From Durusdinium trenchii (taxonomy: Eukaryota; Sar; Dinophyceae; Suessiales; Symbiodiniaceae), in NCBI GenBank assembly GCA_963970005.1, contig CAXAMN010026794.1, positions 542,506 to 606,505 of the forward strand: a stretch of 64,000 nt of DNA, read 5' to 3'. The number at the start of each line of letters is the position of its first letter. The stretch's first letter is position 1. Under the pieces are notes generated by a model that worked only from the letters and a program-made list of their open reading frames with translations, had not been told where the DNA came from and did not search any database. Shown here piece after piece: positions 10,900 to 23,900 of this stretch. The position numbers were made by a program, and so were the translations under genes.

Positions 10900-13700
10900 A
10901 AAGTTGCTCAAGTCATTTTTGTCAAGACTACCGCCAAGAACAATATGATCTATCATATTGTAACGAAGTGTCGCTCGATATCTGCGCACTATACCTTTTT
11001 TGCCCAACAAAACATCCAGCTCCCAGCCCATCTCTTTCCAGTGTGTATCCCTCAGATCCACACTCTAAACCGACTCCAAGGACAGGCACTCGGCACACCC
11101 TCCCTCACGCCAAGCTGCTGTGAGGTGTTGATGAAAAAGTCGTACAAACACATCTGCCACTGCGTATGGCCTCAGCAGTCCAGTCAGCTGTGGCAGCCAC
11201 CAAAGTACTGTTGATGAGTGGCAAGTAAGGATCATCATGTGAAAATAGTACACTCCACTCGTCCACTTGGGTTGATAGGTGTAGGGATTTCAACCAAGTA
11301 CCTGATTCTTCAGTGTAAACACTGCGAAGAAAACAAAGACATGGAAAGTGGACGGAAAACCACCTGTTTGGGATTCTGGGAAATCATTGGGTCGTCCCAC
11401 TTGGAGGAGTGGCGTTCACCAGTTCTGCACCGTCTGAGTCTGGGACGGCTGTTGGGCATCATCCTGTCCTGACCGATCCTGGGCGGGACCAGTTGAAGTC
11501 TATTCAGTGAGCATTCACCGTTTCTTTGGATGTTCAGATTCAATTTCCCCGAAATAGCGTGTCAAGACGCCGGCCGCCGACCCATCCACCAAAAAAAATG
11601 ACACATGTTTCTTGCTTTGTAGCAAGCAAGCACAACATAGCACAACCCGACTGTCAAATGCATCAGCCATTTCCCGGGTTGGTCGCCAGTCACGCAGTCA
11701 CGCAGTATGGGGAGATCCCCAATCCCCCCCAAAACTTGTGTCTTTTGAATCTTTTGAACAATGTTGTGTTCACCAGACATGAACACAAGTGAACACATCT
11801 CTATATCTCTTCAGCTCGGGGAGATGATGCTCATTGTTGAGAAGCCCCAAATGCTTCCAGTGTTCGGTGTTCGGTCCCCTCCGCCACCGACCCACACGAA
11901 CTCATGCCGTTTCTTCGTGGGTCGTCGGATTTGGCCGCGGAAACAGCGGCAAAGAGAGTGGCGCAAAAGGAGTGGCATAGCTTCTTGAGTGATGCTTTGG
12001 CATGCTTTGGCCCTTTCAGAAATCCTTCTAAAACTTGGAGTGGCACCCGGAGCAACACTAGAGTCCATTACAATCATGACCAAAGCCCTCTCTCTTACTG
12101 CTCCATCTTGCTGGGCTCACAAGCTAGTGATACCACAAAATCACTCCACTAAACAACAGCTGGGGGTGTTTGTGGTTCCTAGATCTGATTGAATATCAAT
12201 GTTTGTGCACTCTCCAAAACGAAGAGTTACTGTCCATGCAAAGATCTCCTGCACCACCCAGCATTGAATCATGGGGGTCTGGTATGTTTGCATGGTCTGC
12301 TGCATCTTCGGATTTTGCAAAACTGCTTGCCGCCGTGCTCGGGGAATATCTCCAACTCAAGGTAGAACATTCCACCAACCACAGGAGCCCCTAGTAGCTT
12401 CTTGCTCCTAGTAGCAAGGCCAGGAGCCCCTAGTAGCGTCCTTGCTCCTAGTAGCGATGCCAGGAGCCCCCAGTAGCTTCTTGCTCCTATTTGAGATAAT
12501 ATGGTTGTTCGGTGGTTGATCAATATTCTTTCATGATGGAATGGCATTTTGCGAAGACAAACAACAAACTCACACATGTGCCAAGATGTTCACTGTTTGG
12601 AGAAGGACCAACTGACCAACACCTCTGACACGAGCAATCCACTCTGAGGCTCTGGTTGTGATCTGCAAAGTGTCGTTTGGTCTTCAAAGAGTTCCAATGC
12701 TTCATGACCTCCACAAGGACACCCGAACACTCGGCTTCTTCAAACAAAAACTGATAGAACAAGGAAGAAAAGGCAGGCACTTGTGTTTCGATCATTTGGA
12801 AGTCCCATGAAGTCCCCTGCTTTTGGAAGTCCGGGGAAAAGGAAAACAAAGAGAAAAGCCTTTTGCCTCGCCCGACGACTCGGACGACCCGTTTGACAAC
12901 CACAGGTCGAACGTCGAACGGCGCGATCCAATCAGACGCGAACCCAACAAGGAAACAAACGTTTGCAACGAGCAAGCTGGAGTGAGGTTCGTTTGGGCCA
13001 ATGGAGAGAGACAAGGACTGAACCAATCACACTTCGGAAGAAGCCAAAGAACTGGTGCATGTCTGCACTATTCTTTGGACATGAGCTGCTTGTAGCTGAT
13101 GTAGCTGATTCCTTTCAGCTGATGTAGCTGATTCTTCACCAACGGGGCTTGATCAGTTTACCCCAGCAGCACCTTGAAACCATGAGGATGATCCAAACAT
13201 GGAGTGGAATGGCCCAGTGCTGACAGCAGCTCACGCACGCTCTCCTGAGGCCAATTTTGCCAGGGGAGACAGGTCGTGATTGGAGTTGACAGCCGGAAGC
13301 GCCGTTGGAAACAAAAGGAAGAGTATACATGAATCATCATGAATACATGTTCATGCACTGATAAGAGGTTTATATAGCCAACATAGAGGTGCATTTAAAA
13401 AAGCACGCTAAGGCCTCTAAGATGTGTGCTTCTGCGGTGAAAACAAAGGCAAAAGGCACTACAGCATGGATGAACGGGGATGAGTTGCATCACTTAGGAA
13501 TCCGTGACGTGCCTCAATCATCAATCCCGGAAGGAATAGGTTTCCCGGTTTCCAAGGACTAGAGCAAAGGCGAGCAAAGGCGTATGGCTGGAAGTTCATC
13601 AAGGAAGATTCTAAATCAGTGGCTCAAAACTCACCCGTGAAAATGGTGATGGACAAAAAAAAGACAGAAGGTCAAGATCAAAATACTAAACTACCAGCAT
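10900..13700. other. Intergenic stretch, no supported gene
   Basis: Short open frames only. It contains the CTACTAG-type array at 12,382-12,490 and a small duplication of AGCTGATGTAGCTGATTC near 13,093-13,135. Confidence 0.4.
12382..12490 (-). repeat. CTACTAG-core dispersed minisatellite, copy 2 (about 39-bp unit)
   Basis: Three successive units begin at 12382, 12421 and 12461 with CAGGAGCCCC(T/C)AGTAGC and continue with (T/C)TTGCTCCTAGTAGC. Unit length is 39-40 bases. GGAGC and GCTCC within each unit are inverted and could pair. Confidence 0.9.
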
Positions 13701-15030
13701 TTGCTTGAATGGATTGGGTAAAACGATGTAAAAAGGCAACCAATCAGGATATACCAAACTTGGTTTACCAAACAGGATATGGGAATTCGACTGACCCACC
13801 ATTGGAATCAACATGTTGGGTTGACATCGGGCGCCACCAACGATGGTTGCGATACGATGGCCCGAGCAGCCGTGCTGGCGAGGTCGTGGCGGCGCAGAAG
13901 CTCCACGTGATACCGGCTCAAAGGGAAGCTCTGAAACAAATGCTCACCTCGGAGGTAGTGAAACACCTCCAGAAAGCTGATGACAAATACACCTAAAGTG
14001 CATAGTAATTTGCATATTATATGTTACAAATAAGCATCACATATTGCCCATACATACAAAGGTGAATGTCCTTTCTCTGCTACATGCATGAATGTAATAC
14101 TTTAAACATGCATATTAAACATGCATATTATACGAAACCTGCGGTGTTTACACTGGAAACAAATACTTATCATGAACATATATTGTAGCAAAGCAATGTA
14201 AACTTATATGTTCAAAATATACGCTGATCTGTGTGCAAGGTAAATATACTCGTTCCTCTGTATAATATATTTATATATACATATAAGTGTTGGGAATCGA
14301 GAGAATATGAGACAATGATAGCTTATAACAGCTGGAACATCCTAAAACCTAATCCTGAAGGAAGTTATCTTCACAAAAACATCCCCCGCCCCCGTCCGCA
14401 CGGGAAAAACCTTGAGACTTCTGTCCTGGTGAACTTGTGGAGGTTCGCAATATGACAAATAAATTGGATGTGTATCAAAAAAGCTCCCGTGGATGCAGTT
14501 TTCACACTGCTACTTTGCTGGCAAAAGTGGCCCAGTTTGGCGGTGATGTGATAGGACCGCAAATGGTCCAACGTGACGGCGCCTGCCAAAACACTCAGAA
14601 CAGGTCTTTTTCTGCGTCTCGTTCTGACTCTTGGTCGAATGAATGGATTTTGATTGTGTATTTCAAGTTGTTTCTTGAGTTTGCTCTGCAGCCATCATCA
14701 GCCAGCCAAAACAAACAGTCAACCAAGAAACACCTGAACAGGTCCCTCTTGGACTGAGACCATCTCGAACATTGATGAATGATGGAACCTGAACATGAAG
14801 AAGATTGATGAACATGATCGCACGGTCATGCAAATGATTAAAAAACAACGGATGCTGACAATCAACTGAAGTATCAATTAGGATGCAGCTGCTGATGATG
14901 ATTAAGAAGAAAACGAAGGAACAACTTATGATTGATGAAGACAAACAAAGAATATGATGATGCTGATGATGAACCCAAGACTGCTCAGGGGTCACCCTCC
15001 TCAACCTGCCCATGCAACGCGACCCAAACC
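13700..15030. other. AT-rich stretch, no supported gene
   Basis: A 95-codon plus-strand open frame (13709-13996) has no recognisable motif and its antisense is open too. From 14,000 to 14,300 the sequence is AT-rich with repeated ATGCATATTA and TATATA tracts. Confidence 0.35.
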
Positions 15031-15039
15031 GCCTCCCAT

Positions 15040-15173
15040 GACATCGCGCTCTTCCGGGTCCACTTCGAAGGCAGGACGCCGGAAGAGCCAGCGGTAGGTG
15101 CCATCTGCACCGGCGCCGGTCTGCCAGAAGAGGTTGTTGAACCTGGGACGCTCGGCACACGCGGCGAGACACG
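15040..15173 (-). CDS. Possible exon of unidentified minus-strand gene
   Basis: After a TCGCAG acceptor the minus strand reads CLAACAERPRFNNLFWQTGA and then TYRWLFRRPAFEVDPEERDV. The composition is protein-like and the piece is GC-richer than its surroundings. The product is not recognised and the 3' end of the exon is uncertain. Confidence 0.35.
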
Positions 15174-15199
15174 CTGCGATGAGAAGCACCAGTCGTTCG

Positions 15200-16950
15200 A
15201 AGCGGCGGAGGTGGGTCGTTGCGATCGTGGATCTCGGGGTGTCGGTCTCCAGTCTAAGTCTACACCCACATGTGTTTGGGTCCGCCAAAAAGCTGGTTGA
15301 GTGCCCTTGGAAGCGGAGGGCACTCAATTTTTGGATGGGAGTTTTCTTCCGCTTGAAAGCCATGGTTTCGAAATACCAGCTTGAGATGTTTTGTGCGTCT
15401 CGTACGCTTAGTACCCTGCCGCAAACTAACATGGTTACGTGGATGGCATGGCCTCTTGGAGGACCCTTTTCCTCTACAGACCTAGTGCTTTTGAGAGTCC
15501 ATGTTAATCTGCAAGAGGGTAGTATTGTGCACTTCTCCCAGTAGCGACGGCACCCACCTGAGACTGAATGGAAAAACATAATCCTCGCATTGGTCGATCG
15601 AGGTTGCTTCGCGGAGATTTGTTGGTGAAAGAACAGTGTAGAACGCCTGACTGGCTGAGGTTTGAGTTTGAAACACAGGACATTCCTCCGCAAGATAGGC
15701 TTTCCGTGCTCAAATTGCACATCGAGTCCCGGTATGCCCCGGAGGAGAGGTCAATAGTGACCAGAACAAGTCTAAGTGGCGAAACAAGTTACAGTTAAGA
15801 GTGTGCGCATGTGTCCTGATATAATCTGATTATGCTTTAACTGGCCTGCGGTTTCAGGTCAAGTCTGCTTGCACTGACACTATACATCCTTGATTGCTTA
15901 CTTTGCTCAAGAGATGATTGTCGTTGGTACTGCGGGAAAACACTAAATGCTTATAACTTGTGACCATCCACAAGGTGTCTGTTGCACCACTATAACATTT
16001 GGTTAGAAATGGTGAGAAAGACACGACCGCGACGACAACAACAACTACTACTATTATAATGCAATCAAATAAACATACAAACACTGACATCAAGACTTTC
16101 TGAAGTCCGGTGAACAGGATGTTGATGTGCGCAGCACTTCGATCATGGAGCGAATGCAGCTGATAGGGATGTGCACCTGACACCGGGATCTGTCGATCTG
16201 TCAGGGTGCACCGTCGTCCGCACAGCGAGGGAACCGCCGAGATCCGTCGAACACGGTTGTGGCCACATCTACTCAGCTACTCTTGTGAGGCGAATTCCCT
16301 CAAGCTTCCACAACAGTGGAAACAGTTTCAGCATGTTTCAGCTGGAATCAGGCTTATGTTCATGAAGAGGATGGACAGTGCGTCATGGTGTGCATATTCA
16401 TTTGGGATGACTTGGCTATCTGAGACATCAACTAACCACAATAAAAGTGAAGTGGCGCAATTTGCTCATGGGTCGTTGCCGCGCTTAAAGAAGATTCTGC
16501 CTGATTTGGCTCATGACCCGTGTGCGCTCAAATGTCGCTCCCTGCAAAAGAAACATGGTGCCAAAGTCCACTGAGGCCACATCATAGAGAAACGGCCTAT
16601 CCTGGAACTGGAACGACTGGTGTTCCACTTCCAGTGTTCAACAAGAGAAAAACATCGATGACCGCAGTTCCCCTATCGTGGAATGCAGGGTATCAACAAC
16701 TGCCAGTATCATGCCACTTCCCAACTCCTTTGGATGATTCACTGAGCATGCTGGTGTGGAAAATCCTTACCCAACAGGGCTCCCTATGTCATTCTCGAAA
16801 ATGCATTGCCTCTTCAGAGGAAGAGTCGTGCCGGAGAAGTACTATACTTTGGCAAGCAAATTGCAACCATGGAGAGAAGAATCTGATCTGGCTTTCCTCA
16901 CACATCCACTTAAATTCTTGATGCGGCACCCACCCGAGATATTCCAGCTT
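15200..16950. other. Stretch with no supported gene
   Basis: Only short open frames on both strands, without motifs that I recognise. Confidence 0.35.
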
Positions 16951-16957
16951 CGCTCAC

Positions 16958-17118
16958 TTCGCACAGTTCTCAGCTTCGTGGGCCAGGGCACATCTCCAAA
17001 CGACGCCCATGGCAGTGGACCACGTGAAGGTCTCGTAGGCGACCGAGGCCTCCGCCGTGACGTTCTGATCCTTGGGATCAATCCAAGCGATCTGCATCTC
17101 CGCAAAGGGAAGTTCCGC
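16958..17118 (-). CDS. Exon of unidentified minus-strand gene
   Basis: Starts after CAG (17121-17119) with codons for AELPFAEMQIAWIDPKDQNV, continues with ASVAYETFTWSTAMGVVWRC, and ends at a textbook donor (GCGAA then GTGAGC). Length is 161 bases: 53 codons plus two bases. The family is not recognised. A 22-base sequence inside the exon (16991-17012) is repeated exactly in the intron just upstream of the acceptor (17122-17143). Confidence 0.5.
16991..17012. repeat. 22-bp direct repeat, copy inside exon
   Basis: Exactly identical to 17122-17143; copy spacing is 131 bases. Confidence 0.9.
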
Positions 17119-17121
17119 CTG

Positions 17122-17143
17122 CATCTCCAAACGACGCCCATGG
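17122..17143. repeat. 22-bp direct repeat, copy beside splice acceptor
   Basis: Exactly identical to 16991-17012. It sits on the intron side, two bases from the CAG acceptor of the exon starting at 17118 (minus). Confidence 0.9.
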
Positions 17144-17505
17144 ACGTCCCAGGTGCGTCAGTGGCAGGGAAGGATGATAGGATGATAGGATGATAGGGAG
17201 TCATCTGCCAAGTGAAGGTTTGGCCTGATCGAAAGAACTTAGGATGTTGTTTGACATGTTTTGACATTAGTTTGACCTGATCAACATCCAACTATCTAAG
17301 GGAAACACTATCATCACTATCACTAGGATAATTGAGAACACTGAGTACTACCAGCAGGTGCTCTGCACTATCGGCGGACAACATGAAGTCCTGTTCTGAA
17401 TCAGTAGTTTCCAGCCTAGGCAATCTGACATCCAAGAGTAGTCCTTCGTTCTCTTTTTCCGGTCGTGCTTTCATGCCGCACCAAATTGTCACGTCTTCAC
17501 CCCAC

Positions 17506-17629
17506 TCGACTCGGGTGTTCCAACGCGTTGTCCGGTGTTCCAACGACAAAGGCGCCCTCCTGCAGGCGTTCTTGAGGGCTTTTCTCGAAGAAGGCCGGCG
17601 AAGGCTGAACGGAGCGATTGCTATGGAAC
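17506..17629 (-). CDS. Upstream exon of the same unidentified gene
   Basis: Starts after a CAG acceptor with one base finishing a codon, encodes AFFEKSPQERLQEGAFVVGT and then PDNALEHPSR, and ends at a GT donor (GTCGA then GTGGGG) in phase 0. That matches the phase-0 start of the exon at 17118. The opposite strand is open here too, so the choice of strand rests on the matching splice phase. Confidence 0.4.
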
Positions 17630-17699
17630 CTGAGGATCCATCTACCTGGGAGCGGAGCCACCGACGTCAGGGATCTCATGAACACAGGTGAAGTGGGAT

Positions 17700-19660
17700 G
17701 AAAGCGAAACCATCGAGCTGCATGGAATGACATGGACCTAAGGCGCCAGGTATTTCCTTGCTTTTGAGGAGTCGGCCTAGTGGCATGTGCATGATCGTTG
17801 AGGTGTCTTATGATCGGTTGCCCTCCGACCAATGCCACCAACAAATCCCAGATTCTTATATATTATATTAACGTGATATAGCTTAACCAAGTCCCTGTGC
17901 ATGCTGGCCAGTTGACAAGTGCTCTCTGCCCTGCTGCAACTGTTGCAGCTGCTGTCAATCCAGGTCACAACAGTTTTAGAACAAGAGTTTACAACTTGAC
18001 CCAAACAGCACAAGTATTTGCCACATATTTGCCACACACCATGCAGTATATGGAATCTGCTTGGACAACATGAAACGATCTACTGCATCTCCATGCAGCA
18101 GACCCAGTTGCAGCCCTCAAAAGGGCACTTCTTAGCTCTTTTCGGGTGCACACCTTGTGGGATCGGGTAGAACTTCAAAAAAAACACAAATTCCATCCAT
18201 CTTCCTATCACGCCGAAGTCATTGGACCAAAACCCTGGGAACTTGGGGCGGCTTCACTTTCCAAGTCTACCTTTTGAACTTTTGTTTGCTTAGTTTTTTT
18301 TGGGGGGCTTTGGCTTCCGCGGCATCTGGTTGTTCTACCAATTTGCGCCAAGATGGGCTGGATCGGGACCTCCAGCGCAGTAGGGCCACAGGAGGATCGC
18401 CCTGAAGAGCGAAAAGGACACGTTTTCGGATCCTGTCTGGTCCCCCCAAATAATCCAACGGGAGCCTGTTTGGGAATGGTGCCTGTCAGGAGAAACGGAA
18501 GAAATTTGCTCGGCCTGTCTGAGTCGGAGTCTGTCTGGGTCAAGATCGGATGCAATCCAACTTGCAAGCTCTGTCGATCTGGAACCACACTCAAATATTT
18601 GTTGGCTTACGTTCGACCAAACTGGCCCTTTCATGTTGTTCATTTTTTGCTCAGATGTCTTCAGTTCTTAGTCTTAGTTGATTTTTTATGCTTCGTGCTT
18701 TTGTGCTTGATGTCTTGCATGGATCTCATGAAAGTGCCTCACATGAAGTGACATGGAAAGGATTTCCAAGACCAGTTGCCATGCCCAGTTACGCCTTCAC
18801 TGCTATGGCACGTTACCTGTTGTTCTCAAGATCCTATGTTTGCATGTCTTACATACCCCCACGAGTTGCATTGAAGACAAAGGAATACTCCAAGGCCAAA
18901 ACGTTGGATTCTGATCTCATCTTACCCCATGATCATACTTGAACATATATTTAAAAAAAAAAAATACGATTGTGATGCTGGTACTACCTCATGGTCAATA
19001 CAGTATGCAATATCAAAACAAGGAAGAACTGCAATAGTCAAACACCGTGTTTTTGTTTACAAAAAACAAACTACATGATGCACCCAACCCCCTAAAACAG
19101 AAACAAACACAAACTGTTTTTTTCAAAGCAGTTGAACTAGTACAGAAATTACTTTGACTAAAGTTGTTTCATGTTGTGTCCTTCTCTTCAATGTGAATCT
19201 CTTGGATCTTGACCCACCCATCCCCGCCGCCCGCTCCTCCGGCGGAGCGGATGCCGGACTTGTGGGGTATGCGAGGCCTCCCACGCCGTCCTGGCGGGAA
19301 CCACGCCGCGCCGAGGGAAGGCGCAAATGTCACGGCGTTTGGAAGGCTTTTAACGGTTATCATCCAGAAGCCAAGCGTCAAAGCGGTGGAATCTGAGGGC
19401 TTTCGTATGAGGTCATGTTTGGATAAAGAAGTTGTGTGTGGTCAGTCTGATATTTCACTGTGAAGACCCTTAAGGTAAAGGACAATTACAGTCAAGCTAC
19501 TGGGCAGCCCAAACAATCCCAAACACCTCGACGTATTCCACGCCGAGCACCCAAAGGTTGGAGTCCCACGTCCTTCCTCACACAGCAGTAGCTCGCATTA
19601 CCTGCTAGCATTCTCATCGCCGTTCTATGTTCCCTTTCTATTTTGAGTGTAGGCACGGCT
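17700..19660. other. Stretch with no supported gene
   Basis: Scattered short open frames and an A-run near 18,950. The GC-rich piece at 19,200-19,340 is open on both strands but has no motif. Confidence 0.35.
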
Positions 19661-19661
19661 A

Positions 19662-19719
19662 GCATTCTCTCCTTCGTGTAGGCGGAGACGAAGAATCGGT
19701 GGAGGTTGCTGAAGACTCC
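19662..19719 (-). CDS. Exon 4 of unidentified minus-strand gene
   Basis: After CCAG the minus strand encodes GVFSNLHRFFVSAYTKE in phase 0, matching the phase-0 end of the exon at 20221. Its 3' end is uncertain. It is taken as part of the gene whose other exons lie at 20221-20955. Confidence 0.4.
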
Positions 19720-20220
19720 CTGGTCGAGGCCGCTGAGTTGGCCGTGCCGAGTCGAGGCCAGTCCAGTCGTCCGCACCACACTGGGCATCTCTGGTGAGCG
19801 CCGAACTGGGCAACCAGCAACGATCAAGAAGTATTCGCATGAGTAGCAGTTACCCGTTACCCAAAGTGAAGGGCACAAATCATAGGGACTCCGAATCTCC
19901 TTCCAACAACCACCTTGTGAAAGAGGGAAGGTGTCAAAAGGTTCTTGCTACTGTTGCAAAGTCCTGGGAATTAACTCGCGTTTGCTCATTACACAAAATG
20001 AATAATTAATTCATAGACAGCATTGCAAACTCTCGTTGAACTTGTGTCAAACATGTCGAACGCATGACCCCCAACAAAACTGCGCGAGTCCGCTCTTGCT
20101 TCCCCCTTAGATCTTGCACATCTCAGACCATCCAACTTCAATACCATACCAGTTCACATCCTCCCGCCGCGGCCCCATCGATGTCCGCTGCCCGGGATCC
20201 ATCGATGTCCGCCGCGGCGC

Positions 20221-20325
20221 CTGCGTCACCCGTGCGCGGAGCTCCGGCAGGTCGCGCGCGCGGAAGATCCAGGGCGGCTGATCCATGAAGTCGGCCACCG
20301 GGACGGTCGAGCGAAACATGGCCTC
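20221..20325 (-). CDS. Exon 3 of unidentified minus-strand gene
   Basis: Exactly 35 codons between a CCGCAG acceptor and a GC-type donor (ACGCAG then GCGCCG). Encodes EAMFRSTVPVADFMDQPPW, then IFRARDLPELRARVTQ. Both ends are in phase 0 and the neighbouring exons agree with that, which supports real coding. The DFMDQPPW and DLPELRARV motifs do not identify a family that I know. Confidence 0.5.
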
Positions 20326-20532
20326 CTGCGGTTTGCCCAAAAAAACAGCACCAACGCATGAAGGGAAGGATGCCCAGGTAGGGCGAAACGGACAGGAAAC
20401 TGAAGAAAAGAAGCCTGTTTTGGGCAGGGCGAAGAACTGGGTTGACGCATCCCGCGTGTTGGCGTCCCATGGAAGAAACAAATCAACCGCCTGTCACCGT
20501 CCCCAAACACATGCCATCGCCAATCACGTCGC

Positions 20533-20626
20533 CTCCGTGATGCTACCTTCTGCTCGCCGGCCCCAGACCTTGGGCAGGGTGTTGAGCTCCGCGGTGAGCT
20601 CCGCGGTGCGGGCGATGAGTAAGACT
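20533..20626 (-). CDS. Exon 2 of unidentified minus-strand gene
   Basis: Encodes ARTAELTAELNTLPKVWGRR and AEGSITE, ending at a GC-type donor (ACGGAG then GCGACG) in phase 0, so that SITE joins EAMFRS of the next exon. The acceptor could be either of two overlapping AG dinucleotides at 20629-20625. Confidence 0.45.
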
Positions 20627-20839
20627 CTTGCACGTTCTCAATACGTGAAAGAAGACAAAATGCAACTGGGTAAAGAATCTCTGGACTTTTCACATCGACT
20701 GGTGTGCCAAGAAAGAAAGAACTTGGAGTAGCTTGGAATTCCTTGATGTCCAAGACAAGACCTTTTAAATCAATGGCAAGGCCATCGAGTATCCACCCAT
20801 CACGTTCCCAATGTGCACCGCGCGGCTCCATGCACACGT

Positions 20840-20955
20840 GGCACCGGTCCGCGCGCGGTCGAGCTGTTGTCGAAGAAGGGCCGGTCGAAGAGGAGCACCG
20901 GATGGATGAAGGTCGTGAAGGCCATGTCAGCATCCGCCAAGAGGAGGTAGAGATC
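20840..20955 (-). CDS. Exon 1 (first seen) of unidentified minus-strand gene
   Basis: After GTCAG the minus strand encodes DLYLLLADADMAFTTFIHPV and LLFDRPFFDNSS. The 3' limit is uncertain because several GC and GT donors are possible. Together with 20626-20533, 20325-20221 and 19719-19662 it gives one protein-like reading on one strand. Function unknown. Confidence 0.4.
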
Positions 20956-20999
20956 CTGACATCGATGACAACATGATCCCCCCAAAATGGTTTGGCAAA

Positions 21000-23900
21000 G
21001 GGATCAGGGAGGGATCATGATCTGATATATCTAGATGGATACACAAAAAGACATTAGACACCTTGTTTGATAAACCGGATCTTGGGATGTAAAGTTGGAA
21101 TCTGACATCCATTAGGCTTGACCCAAGTAATTCCCCCTTCCAGGAGCTTCCTCGAAGGTCAAGCCGCGAAACTTGGAACTCTATTGATACATCCCAGTGA
21201 AGCAAACACAGAACTGCTGAGCTGTGTTTCAGGGATGCTCACCTATCCATTCTGAACCAGTTGCTACACGTGATCTCTCTGTAACAAACACTTTTGATCA
21301 CTATTGATTTCTCTCACAAAGCTTCCCAACCAGTGTCCACACAACCATTCCTCACAGTGTGACGAGACATCACGAGACATCACGAGACATCACTGGCGAC
21401 CGCACCGGCGAAATCGTCCACCTTCAGGTCTGGAACCTGCAACATCTCCAGAAGAAGTGGCCGCTTCTCATAGATCCGCAAGTCCTAAGAGCATCCCCAT
21501 TGTATTGATGGAGTTGAAGGTACACAGAATAGGTATGGGTAATACCTTATCATATATACTATACAGTTCCTTCAACTGGTTCTTCCTGCGAAACTGCCAA
21601 TGCTGACTGGGTGACTGCTTCCAAGTAGGAGTGAGCTTGTTGGATGTAGCCGTAATTGGATGGCCGATCCTCAGATGGGTGTAAGGCCAGTTCCGACACG
21701 CCAAAGCCATTGGAGGTGAACAAGCAATCAGGAATGGTGCCCGTGATAGACTGACTGTGTTGGTGACTTGTGGGTGGTATCAAGGAGGTGTATATCGAGT
21801 GTACATCATGCTCAAGTTGTACGTACTTACCTGACCCCAAAAACATTAAGGTTTACTATTTGGCTGCTGCACAACATACGGACCTGGTAGAAACAAACGG
21901 ACCTGGTAGAGCCCGGTAGAAGTGGAACATCTCTTGGTGAGGAAACCCTTGAACCCACTAGGAGTCACACCTTGTCCTATTGTTTCCCGCGCAAACGACT
22001 CAAGCAGGTCCCAGCATCTATAGCGCCTCTCTTCTTGGTATCACACACCACGTTGCCCGGTGGCTTCTCTTCGTAGAGGTCTAGCCAGGTCCTTGTTCCA
22101 AAGGTGTTTGCGAAAACTCAGTTGGACGCCGCGACCACGGATGAACATAGAAGAAAGGGACCTCGAGTCTTGGCCCAGGAATTGCAAACACTTTGTTCCA
22201 GCACTGAACAACATATCTGAAGTGTACATTTACTTTAACCCAAACTATGTTGGAAGAGAACAATGCTGGCCAAGCCTGTGACCAAAGTGCTTGTGTACCC
22301 ACACAACATACTAACAGCCACAACCAAAGTAATACATTTACATATATATATATATACTGTATATGCTTTGGCTGGGCCTCAGGAGGTATGGATAAGCAAG
22401 CCAATGGATCAAAGTAGTTTAAGTTGTTGGTCCTAAGATCACTGACAGCCTATTGCCCTGAGGCACATGAATCAATGTCAATACCTTATCTGCATGTTCC
22501 AGCCACGAAGCCACGAACGACGAATTCACAACCATCTCTCTGCCCGAAAAGAAACTGATAGCTTATTGATTCATTGAAGGCAGAATTGGCAGGTCAAAAT
22601 ATAGGTTCTCTCTGATCACTAGTTAGTTCACCTCTCCAAATTTGCGTGAACTGAATGGTCTAAACCCTGCAAGTGAAGACAGAAGTATGGATGTCAAAGC
22701 CATTGACACCAGTTGCTTTGACATGTGCATGGGACTCTCACCACAGGATTCGTCCTCTGCCACAGCATGAACAGTTTAGCTGAAGAAGTTCTCTGCTGCT
22801 ACTTGACTACTACTGCTACTACAACTGAAAAGAAACTGTGGTTTACAATCAACCCTGTCATCTGTCCGGTGTGTATGAACGTATGACCTCCACCTGGGCA
22901 TTCGTTCTTCCCCAAGTTCGAGAGGCTTAGACCAGTCCACTCCAACGGGTCAAGGGGTCTAAACATCAGATGGCCCATGGCCGCCCATGGCCTATGTCCC
23001 TTTAACCCTTCTCTCGCTCCTGTGTGCGCCATCTTTCCTGGTCAGCCGCCCATCCCATCGCTGGTGGAGCCGCAGGGCAGCGGCACGGTCCGCCTCGCTG
23101 GAGTCCCAAAGCAACACCAAGGCGCTGCGCCAAAACCTGGCAGGTCAGCCCGGGGTCACAGAGCTCCGAAGGCGAATTGAGCTCTGAAGGGATGAACAAG
23201 AATATGATGGCAAAGAACGACCCCATGGGACTGGAAAAGAAAACAAAGCTGATCAAGTGACCCCGGAAATCCACATAACATAACATAACCATATATACCA
23301 AAGACATTCAAAGACCTCAACTGATTGGTCAAGATTCCATGGAGTGTCAGGCATCGATACCTAGACATGGGTCCACCTATCGCGCCCTTGCTGTGAAGCG
23401 TTTTTCCCGGGGGACCGGACGAGCGCCTCTTGAACTTGGACTCATTCAAGCTGGAAGAATTGCCAAATGACTTTCCTTTTGGATTCATTTTTTTTCTCAT
23501 CTCACTATAGGGAGGATCACCTTTTTTCACTACCTGTGCTCGACCTCAGACCGGTGGAAGCTACAGGTGGACCTCAGACCGGTTACCTCCGTGCACCGCA
23601 AGGAGCTCTCTGCGAGGCCAGAAGCGATAAAAGCTCGGAAGGAAAATCTCATCCAGGTCGGTGAAGGATCCTCGAAGTCGTCTTCTTCGCTTTGGACCGA
23701 AAGCGGAGCCATCGAGGGAAACCAAAAACATGGGCGGCTTGTAAACACAAAACACAGTAAAACATCATGAAACTAACATGGGCGGCTTCAGCTGTGAGAA
23801 GTGAAAACACGGGTTTTTTCTTATGTTTATTGTTCTTCTTACTCTGCTTTGTCTTCTTCTTCTTTTGGTGCAGCTTGAGTGGTGTTATTATTGGGATGAT

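Noticed and set aside
16756-17193. 145-codon plus-strand open frame
   Set aside because: The opposite strand holds an exon with canonical splice sites and better protein character.
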